Below are positions 21,427 to 32,040 of a stretch of 64,000 bases of DNA, one piece after another; position 1 is the first letter of the stretch, and each line of letters starts with the position of its first letter. Origin of the DNA: Phymorhynchus buccinoides (lineage: Eukaryota; Mollusca; Gastropoda; Neogastropoda; Raphitomidae); contig CM065695.1 in NCBI GenBank assembly GCA_017654935.2, positions 29,627,354 through 29,691,353 on the forward strand. Direction: 5' to 3'. The notes below the pieces were generated by a model. The model was not told the DNA's origin. It did not search any database and saw nothing but the letters and a program-made list of their open reading frames with translations. The position numbers and the translations under genes are program-made.

Positions 21427-22090
21427 CATGTGATGAAAAGCCAATGTAAATGCACAGGTACACACACAGAGTGACACGTTATTGTGTGTCCAGTTATGTT
21501 GTTTTCATGCAGTTTGTGCGTGTTGATAATGTCGAATCATGTGATGAAAAGCCAGTTAAATGCACAGGCACACACACACAGTGGCCACGCTATTGTGTGT
21601 CCAGGTTATGTCTTGTGTTCATGCAGTTTGTAGCGTGTTGATAAGGTCGAATCAGAGTGACGCGTTATTGTGTGTCCAGTTATGTCTTGTTTTCATGCAG
21701 TTTGTGCGTGTTGATAATGTCGAATCATGTGATGAAAAGCCAGTTAAATGCACACACTTAGAGTGACGCGTTATTGTGTGTCCAGTTATGTCTTGTTTTC
21801 ATGCAGTTTGTGCGTGTTGATAATGTCGAATCATGTGATGAAAAGCCAGTTAAATGCACACACTTAGAGTGACGCGTTATTGTGTGTCCAGTTATGTCTT
21901 GTGTTCATGCAGTTTGTGCGTGTTGATAATGTCGAATCATGTGATGAAAAGCCAGTTAAATGCACACACACAGTGGCGTGCTATTGTGTGTCCAGTTATG
22001 TCTTGTGTTCATGCAGTTTGTGCGTGTTGATAAGGTCGAATCATGTGATGAAAAGCCAGTTAAATGCACAAGCACATACACAGTGGCGCG
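21427..22090 (+). repeat. ~105-bp tandem repeat, about 6 units
   Basis: Units contain GTTATTGTGTGTCCAGTTAT, TTCATGCAGTTTGTGCGTG and GATGAAAAGCCAGTTAAATG. A further partial unit lies at about 22312-22376, after an insertion. The repeat is intronic, upstream of exon B, with no sign that it derives from the exon. Confidence 0.85.
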
Positions 22091-22121
22091 TTCATGGCTT
22101 CCAATCGTCCCGCAAAACAAG

Positions 22122-22310
22122 AGGTCCCAGGGACTCCTTCACTTACAGTATAGAGGGTCCTAGAGGCGGGATAGAGGGTCCCAGTGGCATAGCGAATGCT
22201 AAAAAGAATTTTCTAGTGCATCCCTGGGACCCCCTGCACATTCTTTTAAAGGGTTCTTTAGAATTCTAGTACTTCATAGACCCCCAAATGGGTGTCCCTG
22301 GGAGCCCTGG
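22122..22310. mobile_element. Small palindromic insertion in the tandem repeat
   Basis: GAGGTCCCAGGGACTCC at the left and GGGTGTCCCTGGGAGCC at the right are roughly inverted, and GTCCCAG/CTGGGAC pairs recur inside. Tandem-repeat sequence resumes on the far side. Confidence 0.4.
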
Positions 22311-22435
22311 CGTTATTGTATATCCAGTTATGTCTTCTTTTCACGCAGTCTGTGCGTGTTGATAATGTCGAATCATATATTTGACATGTGACACTGGAAA
22401 CATACATTTTGATAAATCGTGTGGTGTTTCCGCAG

Positions 22436-22528
22436 GTTCTGAGTTTCTTCCACCGTGAGCTGCTCTCCGTGGGTCTGGTTGCCATGGCAATGTGGGCTTT
22501 CTACACCCCAATGTGGAAAGGCAATCAG
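22436..22528 (+). CDS. PIGN: PIGN exon B (block 2)
   Basis: This exon has 31 codons in phase 0 between CGCAG and GTCAGG. It reads VLSFFHRELLSVG, then AMAMWAFYTPMWKGNQ, aligning with the conserved VLSFF segment of PIGN. It encodes a membrane-spanning part of the C-terminal domain. Confidence 0.88.
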
Positions 22529-22542
22529 GTCAGGACATTCTC

Positions 22543-22800
22543 CTAACTCTTCTAGTGCTGTGTATTTTTTTACGTTCTTGGTTTGTCCGTTGCATCTCAG
22601 CCGACAAGAAGGGAGTAACTTTTGTTTCGACTGTGCATGCCGTTACTTTAACGGAAGAATAAAAATCACTGACATAAGCTCTGAAAAACACTTGGCAGGG
22701 TGCTTGGCAGTGAATGTCTTTGCATTTGGTGGGAGTGGAGTGAAGTTTCTTGGGGCGAATGTATTACGCTCTTGGTGCTAGAAGAGTTAACCCCTTCCCT
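22543..22800. mobile_element. MITE with AACTCTTCTAG ends
   Basis: TAACTCTTCTAGTGCT at the left mirrors GGTGCTAGAAGAGTTAA at the right. The right TTAA (22797-22800) is shared with the next element. It begins 14 bases after exon B. Confidence 0.65.
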
Positions 22801-22982
22801 GCATACCCCATGTTAACTATGGGCAGTGTGATGTCATTGATGATGTCATAACTTTGATATTTCTGTTATAATGCTAGTCAAGGTGATATCACTAGACCAT
22901 TTTTACAAATGAAGTCTAACAGGTCTCTTTTCAAGTTTATTATGAAAAGAAGATAATTTTTCTCTGGCGGTGAAAGGGTTAA
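22797..22982. mobile_element. TTAA MITE family B-related, short form
   Basis: The ends TTAACCCCTTCCCTGC and CTGGCGGTGAAAGGGTTAA match family B termini, but the body (GATGTCATTGATGATGTCAT) is different and is shared with 26808-27035. It is a second subfamily. Confidence 0.7.
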
Positions 22983-23048
22983 GGAAGTGTTGGTTGAAAC
23001 TGGCCCCAACTCATTTAAACAAATGATTGTTTGCTTGTTGTCTTACCC

Positions 23049-23345
23049 AGGCTTTAATACTCCAGGGATCATACCAACAGCCGAAGCACTTGAACACTAT
23101 GGTACAAATGCACCAGCCAGGGATGAGAACATTACGTGTGTGGGCCGTTTTTGATTACCCCGCCACATGGGCAGCCACTCTCGAGGAGTTTAGACTGATG
23201 ATGTTAAGCTAGGAGCTTGTCATGGCTTAAGACAATCCCCGCACAACCATGCAGAACATAGCAACATTTTGATGTAGCCTTGGTGTTCTAGCTTATGTCA
23301 ACTGGTCTGACAGCCTCATGCCAAGTCGTACAACCAGTGATGACA
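23049..23345 (+). mobile_element. Family E repeat, copy 1
   Basis: It shares nearly the whole sequence of 56787-57131, including ACTCCAGGGATCAT, GCACTTGAACA, GATTACCCCGCCA and AGACAATCCCCGCACAACCA. In the fuller copy the two ends are inverted (TTAACGACTCCAGGG and CCTGGAGTCTTTTAGCC). The far end is truncated here. A further partial, reversed copy is near 44297-44352. Confidence 0.7.
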
Positions 23346-23346
23346 A

Positions 23347-23637
23347 CATGGATGCTCCTGCTTTCAGGATGTCCTGAAGTTCAGGATTTTTTTTGTATTG
23401 CCTGGAGCCGGCATCGCCGGATTATGAGAATTTGAGAAGATGCATTTTGCTGGTTATAGAGGTCATGAAGTTTTACCAGCAAGTGAAAGTGCAACGAGAG
23501 CCTGTCAATTACACTGGGAACTGTTGTTTCCCTTCAGCTCCCATGGGACATTGCCCCCCGGAACTCCCAGGAGGGGCGCTGTCCCTGCACTCCGCCGGGG
23601 CTTGCAGGATTTTTTAAATTTCCCAGGAGCACCCATG
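23347..23637. mobile_element. Foldback MITE with CATGGATGCTCCTG ends, copy 2
   Basis: Same family as 10123-10391. The left end is CATGGATGCTCCTG and the right CCAGGAGCACCCATG. It has the same interior motif TTGCCTGGAGCCGGCATCGC. Confidence 0.75.
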
Positions 23638-23875
23638 TGACAACCATTATGCGTTTTTATGGATTCCGTAGGATGACCATCTGTGCAATCAGGCATGGTA
23701 ATTTTCAGAGAATTCTCTGAATTCAGAGAAAAGTGAATGTAGAAAAACAAATGTCAGGTGGGGTTTTACGTTTGAGTAGATGCGTTTTTCACAATTTTTA
23801 AGTTTTATATATTTATCCTTAACAGGAATTTCCCCCTGATCACCATAAAGGGCTCTTTACCCATTGAGACCCCCA

Positions 23876-24122
23876 TTAACCCTTTCACCGCCAAAGTCGC
23901 ATTTTAGCACCACAGTGATTTAACACCTATGTCACTTAAAGGCATCAAATCGGGGTCTATTATCCAAAGACCCTATTGTCTTAGTTTGGGGAAGTAAGGG
24001 TAGACCTTATTTTATATATGTCACAGAAGAATCCCCAATACTGCAGATGGATTTTGTTCTCTACCCAGGTAAATTTAATGGAAAGTTTTTGGCTGAAATG
24101 TGGCTGGCGGTGAAAGGGTTAA
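23876..24122 (+). mobile_element. TTAA MITE family B, copy 3
   Basis: It has complete inverted ends TTAACCCTTTCACCGCCA and GGCGGTGAAAGGGTTAA. It lies 99 bases before exon C. Confidence 0.85.
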
Positions 24123-24221
24123 ACAATGTCTCCTGAATCACCCGACTATTTTCAGAGAAAACTACTTTTCCTCCATTACCATGCCTGGCAATGCACCTGT
24201 CTATATTTTGGATGTGTGCAG

Positions 24222-24313
24222 GCGCTGTGCCTGTGTTGGGTAGCGAGCTGTGTGCTGGTGGCAGTCTTCCCTCTGCTGCCTGTCGTGGGCCGTAACGCCA
24301 ACTATTCCCTGGT
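24222..24313 (+). CDS. PIGN: PIGN exon C (block 2)
   Basis: The exon lies between GTGTGCAG and GTGAGT: 30 codons plus two bases. It reads ALCLCWVASCVLVAVFPLLP, then VVGRNANYSLV, with the PIGN hallmark AVFPLxPVVGR. The last codon is completed by the first base of exon D. Confidence 0.9.
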
Positions 24314-24429
24314 GTGAGTGGAACCAGCCTTTGTCAGTTCTATCAGATAACGTTTCTTTCCTTGTGGTTTTCAGTGGGGTGTTTTTTTAACAGACTATGA
24401 AGCGCATATTGTAAGGTGCACAACCAAAT

Positions 24430-24656
24430 TTAAGTCTTTCGCCACCAGTCATTTTTCAGCAAAAAATACCATTAAGCTTAACTGGGTAGAGGAAAAAAAT
24501 CATCTCTGTGACATGTATAACATTAGGCCTATCCCTACCTCCCAAAATTAAGAAAATGAGGTCTTTGGATAGCAGGCCCTGATTCGATGCCTTTTAGTGA
24601 CATGGGTAGTAAACCATTGTGGTGCATAAATGCGACATTGACGGTGAAAGGGTTAA
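24430..24656 (-). mobile_element. TTAA MITE family B, copy 4 (reverse)
   Basis: A somewhat diverged reverse copy with ends TTAAGTCTTTCGCCACCAG and GACGGTGAAAGGGTTAA. Confidence 0.8.
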
Positions 24657-24723
24657 CCCCAAATTCTGATTTTTAAAAAAAGTTTCCCACCACGGCCACA
24701 TAAATAAGCGCAAGAGTATCAGT

Positions 24724-24724
<1 letters not shown>

Positions 24725-24771
<47 letters not shown>

Positions 24772-24790
24772 CTGGCGGGGGCTGGGGGGG
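24725..24790 (+). repeat. Very long poly-G tract
   Basis: There are 47 consecutive G (24725-24771), then more G-rich sequence. It is a strong G-quadruplex former and a weak point for sequencing accuracy. Confidence 0.9.
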
Positions 24791-24854
24791 GGGCCATGGC
24801 TATCACCTGATAGTCTGTAAAATTGGGTGTTTGTTGGTGGTAAAGGTTTTTTTA

Positions 24855-25218
24855 ACATCCATGTAATTGTCCAGAATTAATAGATTTGTTCAATTTGATG
24901 CATGTGCTCCAAGAGAAGTAAATCTGTGTGCACACCATACCTTGGTCACTTCTAAAATCGCTTCGCTCCCTTAGACCACAATTTTGCCTCTGACTTTGCT
25001 TTTGTTGTGGGGAAACCAATCGGTGTAGAGAGTTTTTCTATATAAAGTCTATATATAAAATAGTCTGTTCTGCCACTTCCCTATGTTTAAACCTGAAGTA
25101 AAAACCTGTAATCTTCTTTAATTTCTCCTTTTGTTTATGTATGTTTTGTTTGTGTGTATGGCTGGAGTGATTTGATTTTTTTTAATAATTCAAAATCGTT
25201 GCAATGTGAATGAGTTAA
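24855..25218 (-). mobile_element. TTAA repeat family A, reverse copy
   Basis: It ends CAATGTGAATGAGTTAA and carries the internal GTGTGCACACCATACCTTGG typical of the family. The other end is degraded. Confidence 0.65.
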
Positions 25219-25221
25219 TGG

Positions 25222-25527
25222 TACAGTAAAACCTCTATTTTAAGAGTACCAAAAAGTCAGGAAAAATCGGTCTTAAATTAGAGGGGCTCTTACCGTCGCG
25301 TATCGGCTTTCGCCATGTACGACGGGCTGAACAAACCAACCAGGGTATAAACAAAAATGTATGTTCTTGATTCACTGTCTTAGCCAAAAGACCGAGAAGC
25401 GATCAGAAATTGAGATTAAGGGGCTCTTATTACAGAGGTTGTTTTTGTAGGAAGAGTTCCAAAAAATATTGGTCTTAAATGAGAGGAGGTCTTTAACGGC
25501 GGGTCTTATAATAGAGGTTTGACTGTA
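25222..25527. mobile_element. TA-flanked MITE, variant of family C
   Basis: TACAGTAAAACCTCTATTTT at the left mirrors AATAGAGGTTTGACTGTA at the right. It is longer than the other copies, with internal repeats of GGTCTTAAAT. Confidence 0.7.
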
Positions 25528-25792
25528 CAGTTATTTTACTAGGTGATAGCCTTAGACTGGCTTTCATTGATGGGCAGGGTTTGAATGTGTGTCTTATGTG
25601 ATTCATTCATCTTAACCACAATCAAAATCTCTGCAGCACCGAGCAGAGCCTTCTACGATGAAATTCAGTAGCTTGCTCGCTGCTATAACTTGAATCATTG
25701 AACTGACTGAAAAATGTACAACAAGGGCATTAAAGCACATTATATAACTGAAGAACTGAGGTACACAGTTCATTCTGATTTTCTGGCTTGCA

Positions 25793-26363
25793 GGGCTGCC
25801 TACAGTCCCCCCCCTAGGGGGTATTTGTCCCTGGAAACAGTTAAAATTGGCTCCCTGTCCCTGGAATCCATTTTTCTGTTTTGCGTCCCTGGAAACTGAG
25901 TAGAATTGAAATTTTGTAGAGCAGTCACTTGCCTTGTTAGCTAACCTTACAATTAAACACAGGAACGCTCAAAACAACAGGCACTTGATGAAAATTTTTA
26001 CTGTTAGATTACTGATCACCAAAAGGTGTTGAATATAGAAGCATGTTGGCACCGAAAAGCAACAAAAAGACTACCCAAAATATCCAGTCACAGAAATGTT
26101 GCTAGATCACGAAATATATTTCCTGATGCATCACATCATGTTTGTCCCTGGAAATAAGTCTGTGTACCTGGGCCTGTATTCACGTTGACATTGTATGAGA
26201 CTTGTCATCATGATATCTTAGAAGTGCTCCTAAAGTCCTGTTAAATCCTACTACTTTAGGACTTCTAAGATATGATGATAAGTCTCCTACTATCTCATGT
26301 GAATACAGGCCCTGGTTTTTAAGCAGTTTGTCCCTGGAAAATGCAACTGGGGGTAGGCAGTCC
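25793..26363. mobile_element. MITE with GGGCTGCCTAC ends, containing another element
   Basis: GGGCTGCCTACAGTCCCCC at the left mirrors GGGGGTAGGCAGTCC at the right. GTCCCTGGAAA recurs several times inside. Nested within is the palindromic element at 26169-26313. Confidence 0.65.
26169..26313. mobile_element. Palindromic MITE nested in the preceding element
   Basis: GGGCCTGTATTCACGTTGAC and its mirrored GTGAATACAGGCCC form the ends, with further inverted pairing through AGACTTGTCATCATGATATC. Almost the whole element would fold on itself. Confidence 0.75.
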
Positions 26364-26807
26364 AGGGTCGAGTTTCTCTAGATAACGGTCGCCGCGCGAA
26401 TAACGCTTACGGCAAACGGGGCCTAAGAAACACTTTAGAAAGTGTTTGCGGAAGAATATTTCAAGCTCTTGTCTGATTGGTCAAATTTTAAAAATTATTT
26501 TAATCAAACTGTAATGGACCAATCAAAAACAAGAAATGTATTCACCCCACGCTAGTCACGTGATATTTCCCATGATCCTTCAAATAGTTAGTGGCTTGCT
26601 ACTTCGATGACAGCCACAAAACTTTTTTGGCGAACAATCGGCGAAAGAGGTGTTTCTTAGTACCGTTTTTGCCGATTTGCGCTCACGTTACGTAACGTTA
26701 GCCCTTGTGAAGCGCCCCCCTGGGCTTGCCACATTTAACTGTAAAGCTTTTTTTCTTCTAAGCTTGCTAGTGTACAATGTTGTGCCTTGCCTCGTTTTAG
26801 ATTGTTC

Positions 26808-27035
26808 TTAACCCCTTGACTGCCACCAACGTATCACGTACTGACCTGATGACATCACTGATGATGTCGTCAGACAAAAAGGGATAACCCTGATATGCTG
26901 GCTTTTGCTCTAACACAGTCAAGAGAGTAATATCCTTAGACCATTTTGCCAGATTGGCTCTATCAGTTGTCTTTTTCATGGCATGATTTGCCCAATGATT
27001 TTTTCTTTAATTTTCTCTGGCAGTCAAGCGGTTAA
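26808..27035. mobile_element. TTAA MITE, short-form subfamily, copy 2
   Basis: The ends are TTAACCCCTTGACTGCCA and TGGCAGTCAAGCGGTTAA. The body is related to 22797-22982 (ATGACATCACTGATGATGTC). Confidence 0.75.
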
Positions 27036-27581
27036 ATGTTATACGTTTTTTTTTTATGACATGCCACATCTAATTTCTCTAAGAGACAATAATAGTAAAG
27101 TAATTCTGATTTCAGAGTTAAGAGCAAATAAAAGAAGGCCCAAATTGTTTGCTAAGGTCTTGCATTTAGTCAGAAGCATTTGTATGTTAATTTGTATGCT
27201 ACGAGAGAATGTGACTGTGCTCTAGAATGTATTGGGCTTTTTTACATGATCTTTTTAGTAAAGAAACAGTAATATTCAATGCAAGGTAGTGTCATTACGA
27301 ATCACCTTATTGTTCAATAAAATATAAAAATTAAAAGCCACATACGAGAAGTTAGTTCACAGCTTGATGTAGTGTGAATATCATTCTGTGGATAATGCTA
27401 TGACTTCAGGGCTGTGTGTTGCAATCGTTTTGCTTTCATGTATAGCACATGTCTATGACGATGAAAGATTTTATCGTGGAAAATATTCCTGCAGTTTGCT
27501 GTATTCTGTGTTGGCAATAATAAATATAATAGTTGAATAGAGAATTAAAAGAGATGTTGCTGACATACGTTTGTTTTTCAG

Positions 27582-27632
27582 GCTGCTGTCTGGGTGTATA
27601 GCTCTGATGCTGGGTATTTACATGGTATGCAG
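27582..27632 (+). CDS. PIGN: PIGN exon D (block 2)
   Basis: This 51-bp exon lies between TTTTTCAG and GTAAGA. Its first base completes valine from exon C. It reads LLSGCIALMLGIYMVC and leaves two bases for exon E. It encodes part of a membrane helix in the PIGN C-terminal domain. The assignment rests on phase fit and position as well as similarity. Confidence 0.8.
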
Positions 27633-27739
27633 GTAAGACGCTGCTTGTATGTGTCTGAATGGCTGAATATTATGCATGTGAAAAAAATGGTTTTATTTGC
27701 TTGAATTCAGTGATTGGTAATTTGGTATGTTAGATTGCA

Positions 27740-28060
27740 TAGGGGTGGGGAGGCGGGGGGCGGGGGGTGGGGGATGGTTGTGGTGGTGGGGGGGGGGATG
27801 GGGGTTTGTTGAAGGGAGGTGGGTGTTAGTGTGTTGTGTGATGATTATATGCAATGCATTCTCTAATGTATTCATTTTCATAGAGATGTATGGTGAGGAT
27901 GCGTGAACCAGTCTGTTAGAAATGTTTGTACGAATGGTGAGTGAAGAGCGCATTGAGTTGCTTTGCAAGATTATGCGCTATATAAGCATTATTCATTATT
28001 ATTGCATAAATTGTGAGGGGTATGTGTGTATATGATTTGGTTAGGAGGTGGGTGGGGGGG
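27740..28060 (+). repeat. G-rich low complexity and SINE tail
   Basis: GGGGTGGGG-type sequence lies at about 27741-27825. At 27938-28003 is a SINE-type tail (GAGCGCATTGAG, GCGCTATATAAGC, ATTATT). A second G-rich patch is near 28045-28062. Confidence 0.55.
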
Positions 28061-28318
28061 GGACAATTTGCAGGGATTTCTTGCGCATCATTTCATAACT
28101 TGTAAAGAATTGATGTGGAGTTGCGGTAAGCAGAAAGAGCAACAAGACATTAATTTGGGGTCACCGATGTGTGTGTTTGAATGAGAGTGTACATGCGTTT
28201 GTGTATGAATGTGTTAGAGCTGAATGAGGCACTGTTATGATCTACACAATAGCCAGTGAGAACAAACAGGTTGGTAACCTCTGCCATGTCTGACAAAGTG
28301 GTGTTGTGCCCTGTGCAG

Positions 28319-28376
28319 GGTGTGCGGTCAGCCCGCTGCTGTTGACGTGTGCTCCAAAACAGTCCTTGGCCTGCAG
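28319..28376 (+). CDS. PIGN: PIGN exon E (block 2)
   Basis: This 58-bp exon lies between CTGTGCAG and GTATGG. Its first base completes an arginine codon begun in exon D. The 19 codons VCGQPAAVDVCSKTVLGLQ follow. It is required to bring the frame from phase 2 (exon D) to phase 0 (exon F), and it aligns with the loop and helix start before the VLSTV-type segment of PIGN. Confidence 0.78.
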
Positions 28377-28447
28377 GTATGGTACTGGTATTACAGAGAT
28401 CTGTCTGCATTGTTCACAATTGTCAGCTACTACATTTTGAACATACC

Positions 28448-28775
28448 TTCCCCGTGGGGATACCGGGGGGTCTCGTAAAAATAGTTCTCCTACCTTCTGG
28501 ACGTTCTGTGCTTGTAACTTCCTCTAATCTGCCACTCTCTTTGACTCTTGCCATTTCCCTTTGCTTTCTATCATCTACTGTATTTCTGACTTATTGGCCC
28601 TTACTTATACCTTTTTTCAGAAAAATCTTCCAAATAATTTTTCTCCTTTTCAGCTCCTCCGAAATCGGAATGTGTCTGCTGTGCGCAGCGGGGAGACCAG
28701 TGAACACTGAAAAACGGACACATACATACCTTACCCATTATGGCCATATGGCCCGGGAACGCAGAAGAAGAAAAA
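28448..28775 (+). mobile_element. Interspersed repeat family F, copy 1
   Basis: It is about 320 bp, from CGTGGGGATACCGGGGGGTC to GGAACGCAGAAGAAG, with internal TTCTGTGCTTGTAACTTCC and AATCGGAATGTGTC. Copies are at 41348-41667, 42470-42735 (minus) and 54789-54990 (minus). The AAGAAG tail suggests a SINE-like retroelement, but no clear tRNA head is visible. Confidence 0.65.
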
Positions 28776-28859
28776 GAAGAACATGCCATGCTTCACTGAA
28801 CTACCATTTTGGTTTGTGGCACAAGCCACAATCCTATAACTCACTTTGTCTGTCGGTTG

Positions 28860-28940
28860 GTCCAAAATTGTCGCACTTCAAAGTGAGGCTCCAAAATTGT
28901 CGCACTTCAAAGTGAGGCTGCACTTCAAATTGAGGCTGCT
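28860..28940 (+). repeat. Short tandem repeat, 2.5 units of ~31 bp
   Basis: CCAAAATTGTCGCACTTCAA followed by AGTGAGGCT repeats twice, with a third degenerate part. Confidence 0.75.
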
Positions 28941-29774
28941 CTTTAAAATGATGTTTCGTTTTCAATTGTCGCTCGCCACAAACGATTGCGAATCCGCGCT
29001 TGTTTTTGTTTCAAACTATAACTTTTAGTATAAGTCGATTTTTTTTTTCCCCCAGACTAGGACCCCAACGCCTTATCATATGATTAAGAGTAGTAATGAA
29101 GTGTAATAAGAAAATGTGAGTTTAGTGTAAAGTTTGGGGGGTGCGCCTTAGAAGGTGAGCCTTATGGTACAAAGTACTACATTGTTACATTCTTGAATGG
29201 AAAAGAATAATTCTTCCGTATGATCAATGATTGTCACTTTCACTTCAACCGGAGAAAGAGAAAAGCAAGATGAGTTGTGTATGATATCAGCCAATGAGAG
29301 GTTTTTGATTCGTCATGTCTGACCACATCAAGTTGTTCTTTTTGCATATAGCGTCTACCGTCAGCAATTTGATGATTATGACGCTTAGTGCGTAAGGGGG
29401 TTCCAAATTAAACAGATGACTGGTGCGGGATGCTTGCTGCCCAGATGATCAGCTTCAATCAGAGATTTGTAGGGAGGGGGAAGGGGGGGGGGGGGGACAC
29501 AGTTGTAGGGCTGAACAGGGTGGAGTTGGGGTAAAAGTTGATCAACATACTGATTACATTTTTTGTCCACACTTGCCTCCAGTTTTATTGGCTATTGATT
29601 CTCAACAGTGGAGGCATTGATCTTGTTTCCTGTTTTTTAAAAACAAATCATGTTCAAACAAAAGGACACTGGCAAAAAAAAACACGACACCATTTCAAAT
29701 GATATGCGTGTCCTTTCCCTTTGAGTTCAGTGCGCATTATCCAGTACATAGCTACGTTTATTCTTTCCATGCCT

Positions 29775-30021
29775 TTAACCCTTTCACCGCCAGCCATATT
29801 TCAGCCAAAATATTCCATTAAATTTACCTGGGTAGAGAACAAAATCCATCTGCAGTTTTGGGGATTCTTCTGTGACATACATAAAATAAGGTCTATCCTT
29901 ACTTTCCCAAAACTAAAACAATAGGGTATTTGGATAATAGACTCCAATTTGATGCCTTTTAGTGAGATAGGTGTTAAATCACTGTGGTGCTAAAATGCGA
30001 CTTTGGCGGTGAAAGGGTTAA
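29775..30021 (-). mobile_element. TTAA MITE family B, copy 5 (reverse), next to exon F
   Basis: It has complete inverted ends. Its right edge is only 37 bases from the exon F boundary, so it lies in or beside the branch-point region. Confidence 0.85.
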
Positions 30022-30058
30022 GCTGACAATTTGTTTGTGTGTGTGTGTGTGTGTGCAG

Positions 30059-30167
30059 TTGGTTCTGATTGCTATGGCAACCGTGGTTGTCAAGGTAACC
30101 TCAGACAACATTGCCGGCAAGTCAGGAGCTCCTGCGTGGGCTCACTTCATCAGTTGGTTGATTTTAG
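30059..30167 (+). CDS. PIGN: PIGN exon F (block 2)
   Basis: The exon follows a (TG)n tract ending GTGCAG and is followed by GTACCT: 36 codons plus one base. It reads LVLIAMATVVVKVTSDNIAG, then GAPAWAHFISWLIL, aligning with the PIGN segment ending ISWxxL. It continues in phase 1 into exon G. Confidence 0.87.
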
Positions 30168-30260
30168 GTACCTGTCATTTTTCTTTCGTTTCAACCCTGT
30201 TAACCTTGTAAGCAAACCTACAAACTTGTTTACTCAGCTTTTTATGCTTCCTTTATTTAT

Positions 30261-30639
30261 TAGGTACTTTATAGTCACAGAGGCGAATTTCACAGAGACG
30301 CCTCTGTGAAATTCGGGTTGCTCCCACCTGGAGAGTGCGTCGCATCCAGAAGCGCGCCACCCAATTAAAAAAGAAATGTGCATGCGATTTTCTTGTGACT
30401 GATGAGGAAGGAGGGGGGGGGGGGGTAAATTTTGACCAACTTTTTCGTTGCCACTGGGATTAACGTGTGCTAAGTACATGGGCACACAGGACCTCGGTTT
30501 GACGTCTCATCCGAAAGACTCCACGTTCAGACCGTAAGGCCTGGTGCAAAGTGAGAGGAAAAATCCCCTGTACCCAGGTTCGACCTCAGGTTTACTTGAC
30601 ACGAGGCGAACGCTTTACCTCTGTGCCACTCTACACCTA
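30261..30639 (-). mobile_element. tRNA-derived SINE, copy 2
   Basis: The minus-strand head carries the A-box-like GTGGCACAGAGGTAAAGCG and the B box GAGGTCGAACC. The tail ends CTATAAAGTACCTAA. There is a local duplication of the ACAGAGACGCCTCTGTG palindrome near 30280-30310. Confidence 0.7.
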
Positions 30640-30828
30640 AGTCATCCATTATTGCCTGTGTCACTCTTGGTGGGGTTTTTTTTTAAACATTCATGTGATG
30701 TTCCACTTAGCTGTCATACATTATCAAAACTTATTTGAAAAAAACACCTTAGAGGATGGAGGATGTTTAGAGTAGACGCTAAACCATTTTTGTTGGTGTG
30801 ATAAAGTCCATTTCACCAAAGACTGTAT

Positions 30829-31063
30829 AGGGGAAGATAAGCATCCGATCTCTTTTCCCTATATGAGTAGTGAGGACAGAAACACTGGTTATGTCCCTTT
30901 GAAACAGTACACATTTTGCACATCGATAGGCCAGTTGAATTCTCCGTTCAAGTTCCAGTCTGAGTTTTTGGATAGCCTCCACTGTGAAAAGTGTACTGGC
31001 CCCACTAACGATAACTATCAGCCTGGTTCGCCGAGCTCTTAAGCAATCCATCTTACCCTTTTA
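30829..31063. mobile_element. MITE of the 4296 family, solo copy
   Basis: Its body matches 4312-4540 closely (GGGGAAGATAAGCATCC to CTTACCCTTTTAGAATATC), but here it lies in unrelated sequence, showing that the element is mobile on its own. Confidence 0.6.
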
Positions 31064-31425
31064 GAATATCTGATTTCACTACAGTTTGTCATAGAACGGA
31101 TGGATTGTCTTCACCAAGATTTCTAATTGATGGCAACAAGATGGAAGATGGGGCTTCACCCCACCCCCACAACCCCTCCAGTAACAAAATGATTACGATT
31201 TTGTGATGATTAAGTCTTCTTGTTTTTTGGTCTAGCCAATTTTTAGAAGAGTGGACGCTTTAAAGGTCTAGTTTTGCATCTTCGAGAGGCATTTGTAAAT
31301 CATGGAAATTGTTGTACTGTACTGTAGTGTGATCTGGGACTGAGAACATTTTGAATTTCTTACAGTTGACGAATAAATCTGATGAATGTTTGTTTGTTTT
31401 TTTCACTTCATATTACTTTACTCTC

Positions 31426-31622
31426 TCACTGCCAAAAAAATATATAGCACAGAAATCATCACTTCACATGACTTTACTCTCTCACTACAACAAATACATA
31501 ACACAGAAATCATCACTTCACATTACTTTACTCTCTCACTACAAAACATACATAACACAGAAATTATCACTTCACATGACTTTACTCTCACTACAACAAA
31601 TACATAACACAGAAATCATCAC
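31426..31622 (+). repeat. ~58-bp tandem repeat interrupted by the DIRS element
   Basis: There are about 3.5 units containing CACAGAAATCATCACTTCAC and TTTACTCTCTCACTACAA. The final unit stops at AATCATCAC (31622) and resumes as TTCACATTACTT at 38083, so the DIRS insertion point can be read exactly. Confidence 0.85.
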
Positions 31623-31637
31623 ATCTATTCTATCATG

Positions 31638-31820
31638 TTACCGTTTCACTACGAACTGAGTTTACTCTTCCAACTTGGGGCAAATGCCAATTTACCAAAG
31701 ACATAGTCTAAATAAGACTAAAATCACTTCCCTTGGCACGGTTACCGTGCATATAGCCGATGATATGATCCGGGTGACGTCACTTCCGTAGCGGCTATTT
31801 CAAATCAGAATAAATTTTCC
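31638..31820 (+). repeat. DIRS left inverted terminal repeat
   Basis: It reads from TTACCGTTTCACTACGAACT to CAGAATAAATTTTCC. The right repeat at 37857-38039 is its reverse complement with one difference (AGAAT/AGGAT). It contains an inner palindrome CACGGTTACCGTG. The outermost 15 bases (31623-31637) are unique to this side and are copied in the internal complementary region. Confidence 0.92.
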
Positions 31821-32040
31821 AACCTTTGGGGCTGCCATGTTTTTTCTTCCCTCTACATTGTAAATTGTTTATCCGCCTGTTTCTACACCATCCCGGCTTT
31901 TCTGTGTCCCTAACACCAAGTGGGGTTCAGGTTTGGTCGGCTAGCGCTATCTAACTTGATATTTTCTTGATTAATTGATTATATTTTGAATTTTTTCGAA
32001 ATTGTTGTTTGAGATTGTGCCGGTCTTTGCCCCCGGCGTC

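Noticed and set aside
21450..22269. Frames with repeated Cys/Phe-rich motif
   Set aside because: Translation of the ~105-bp intronic tandem repeat; no splice context and no similarity to PIGN.
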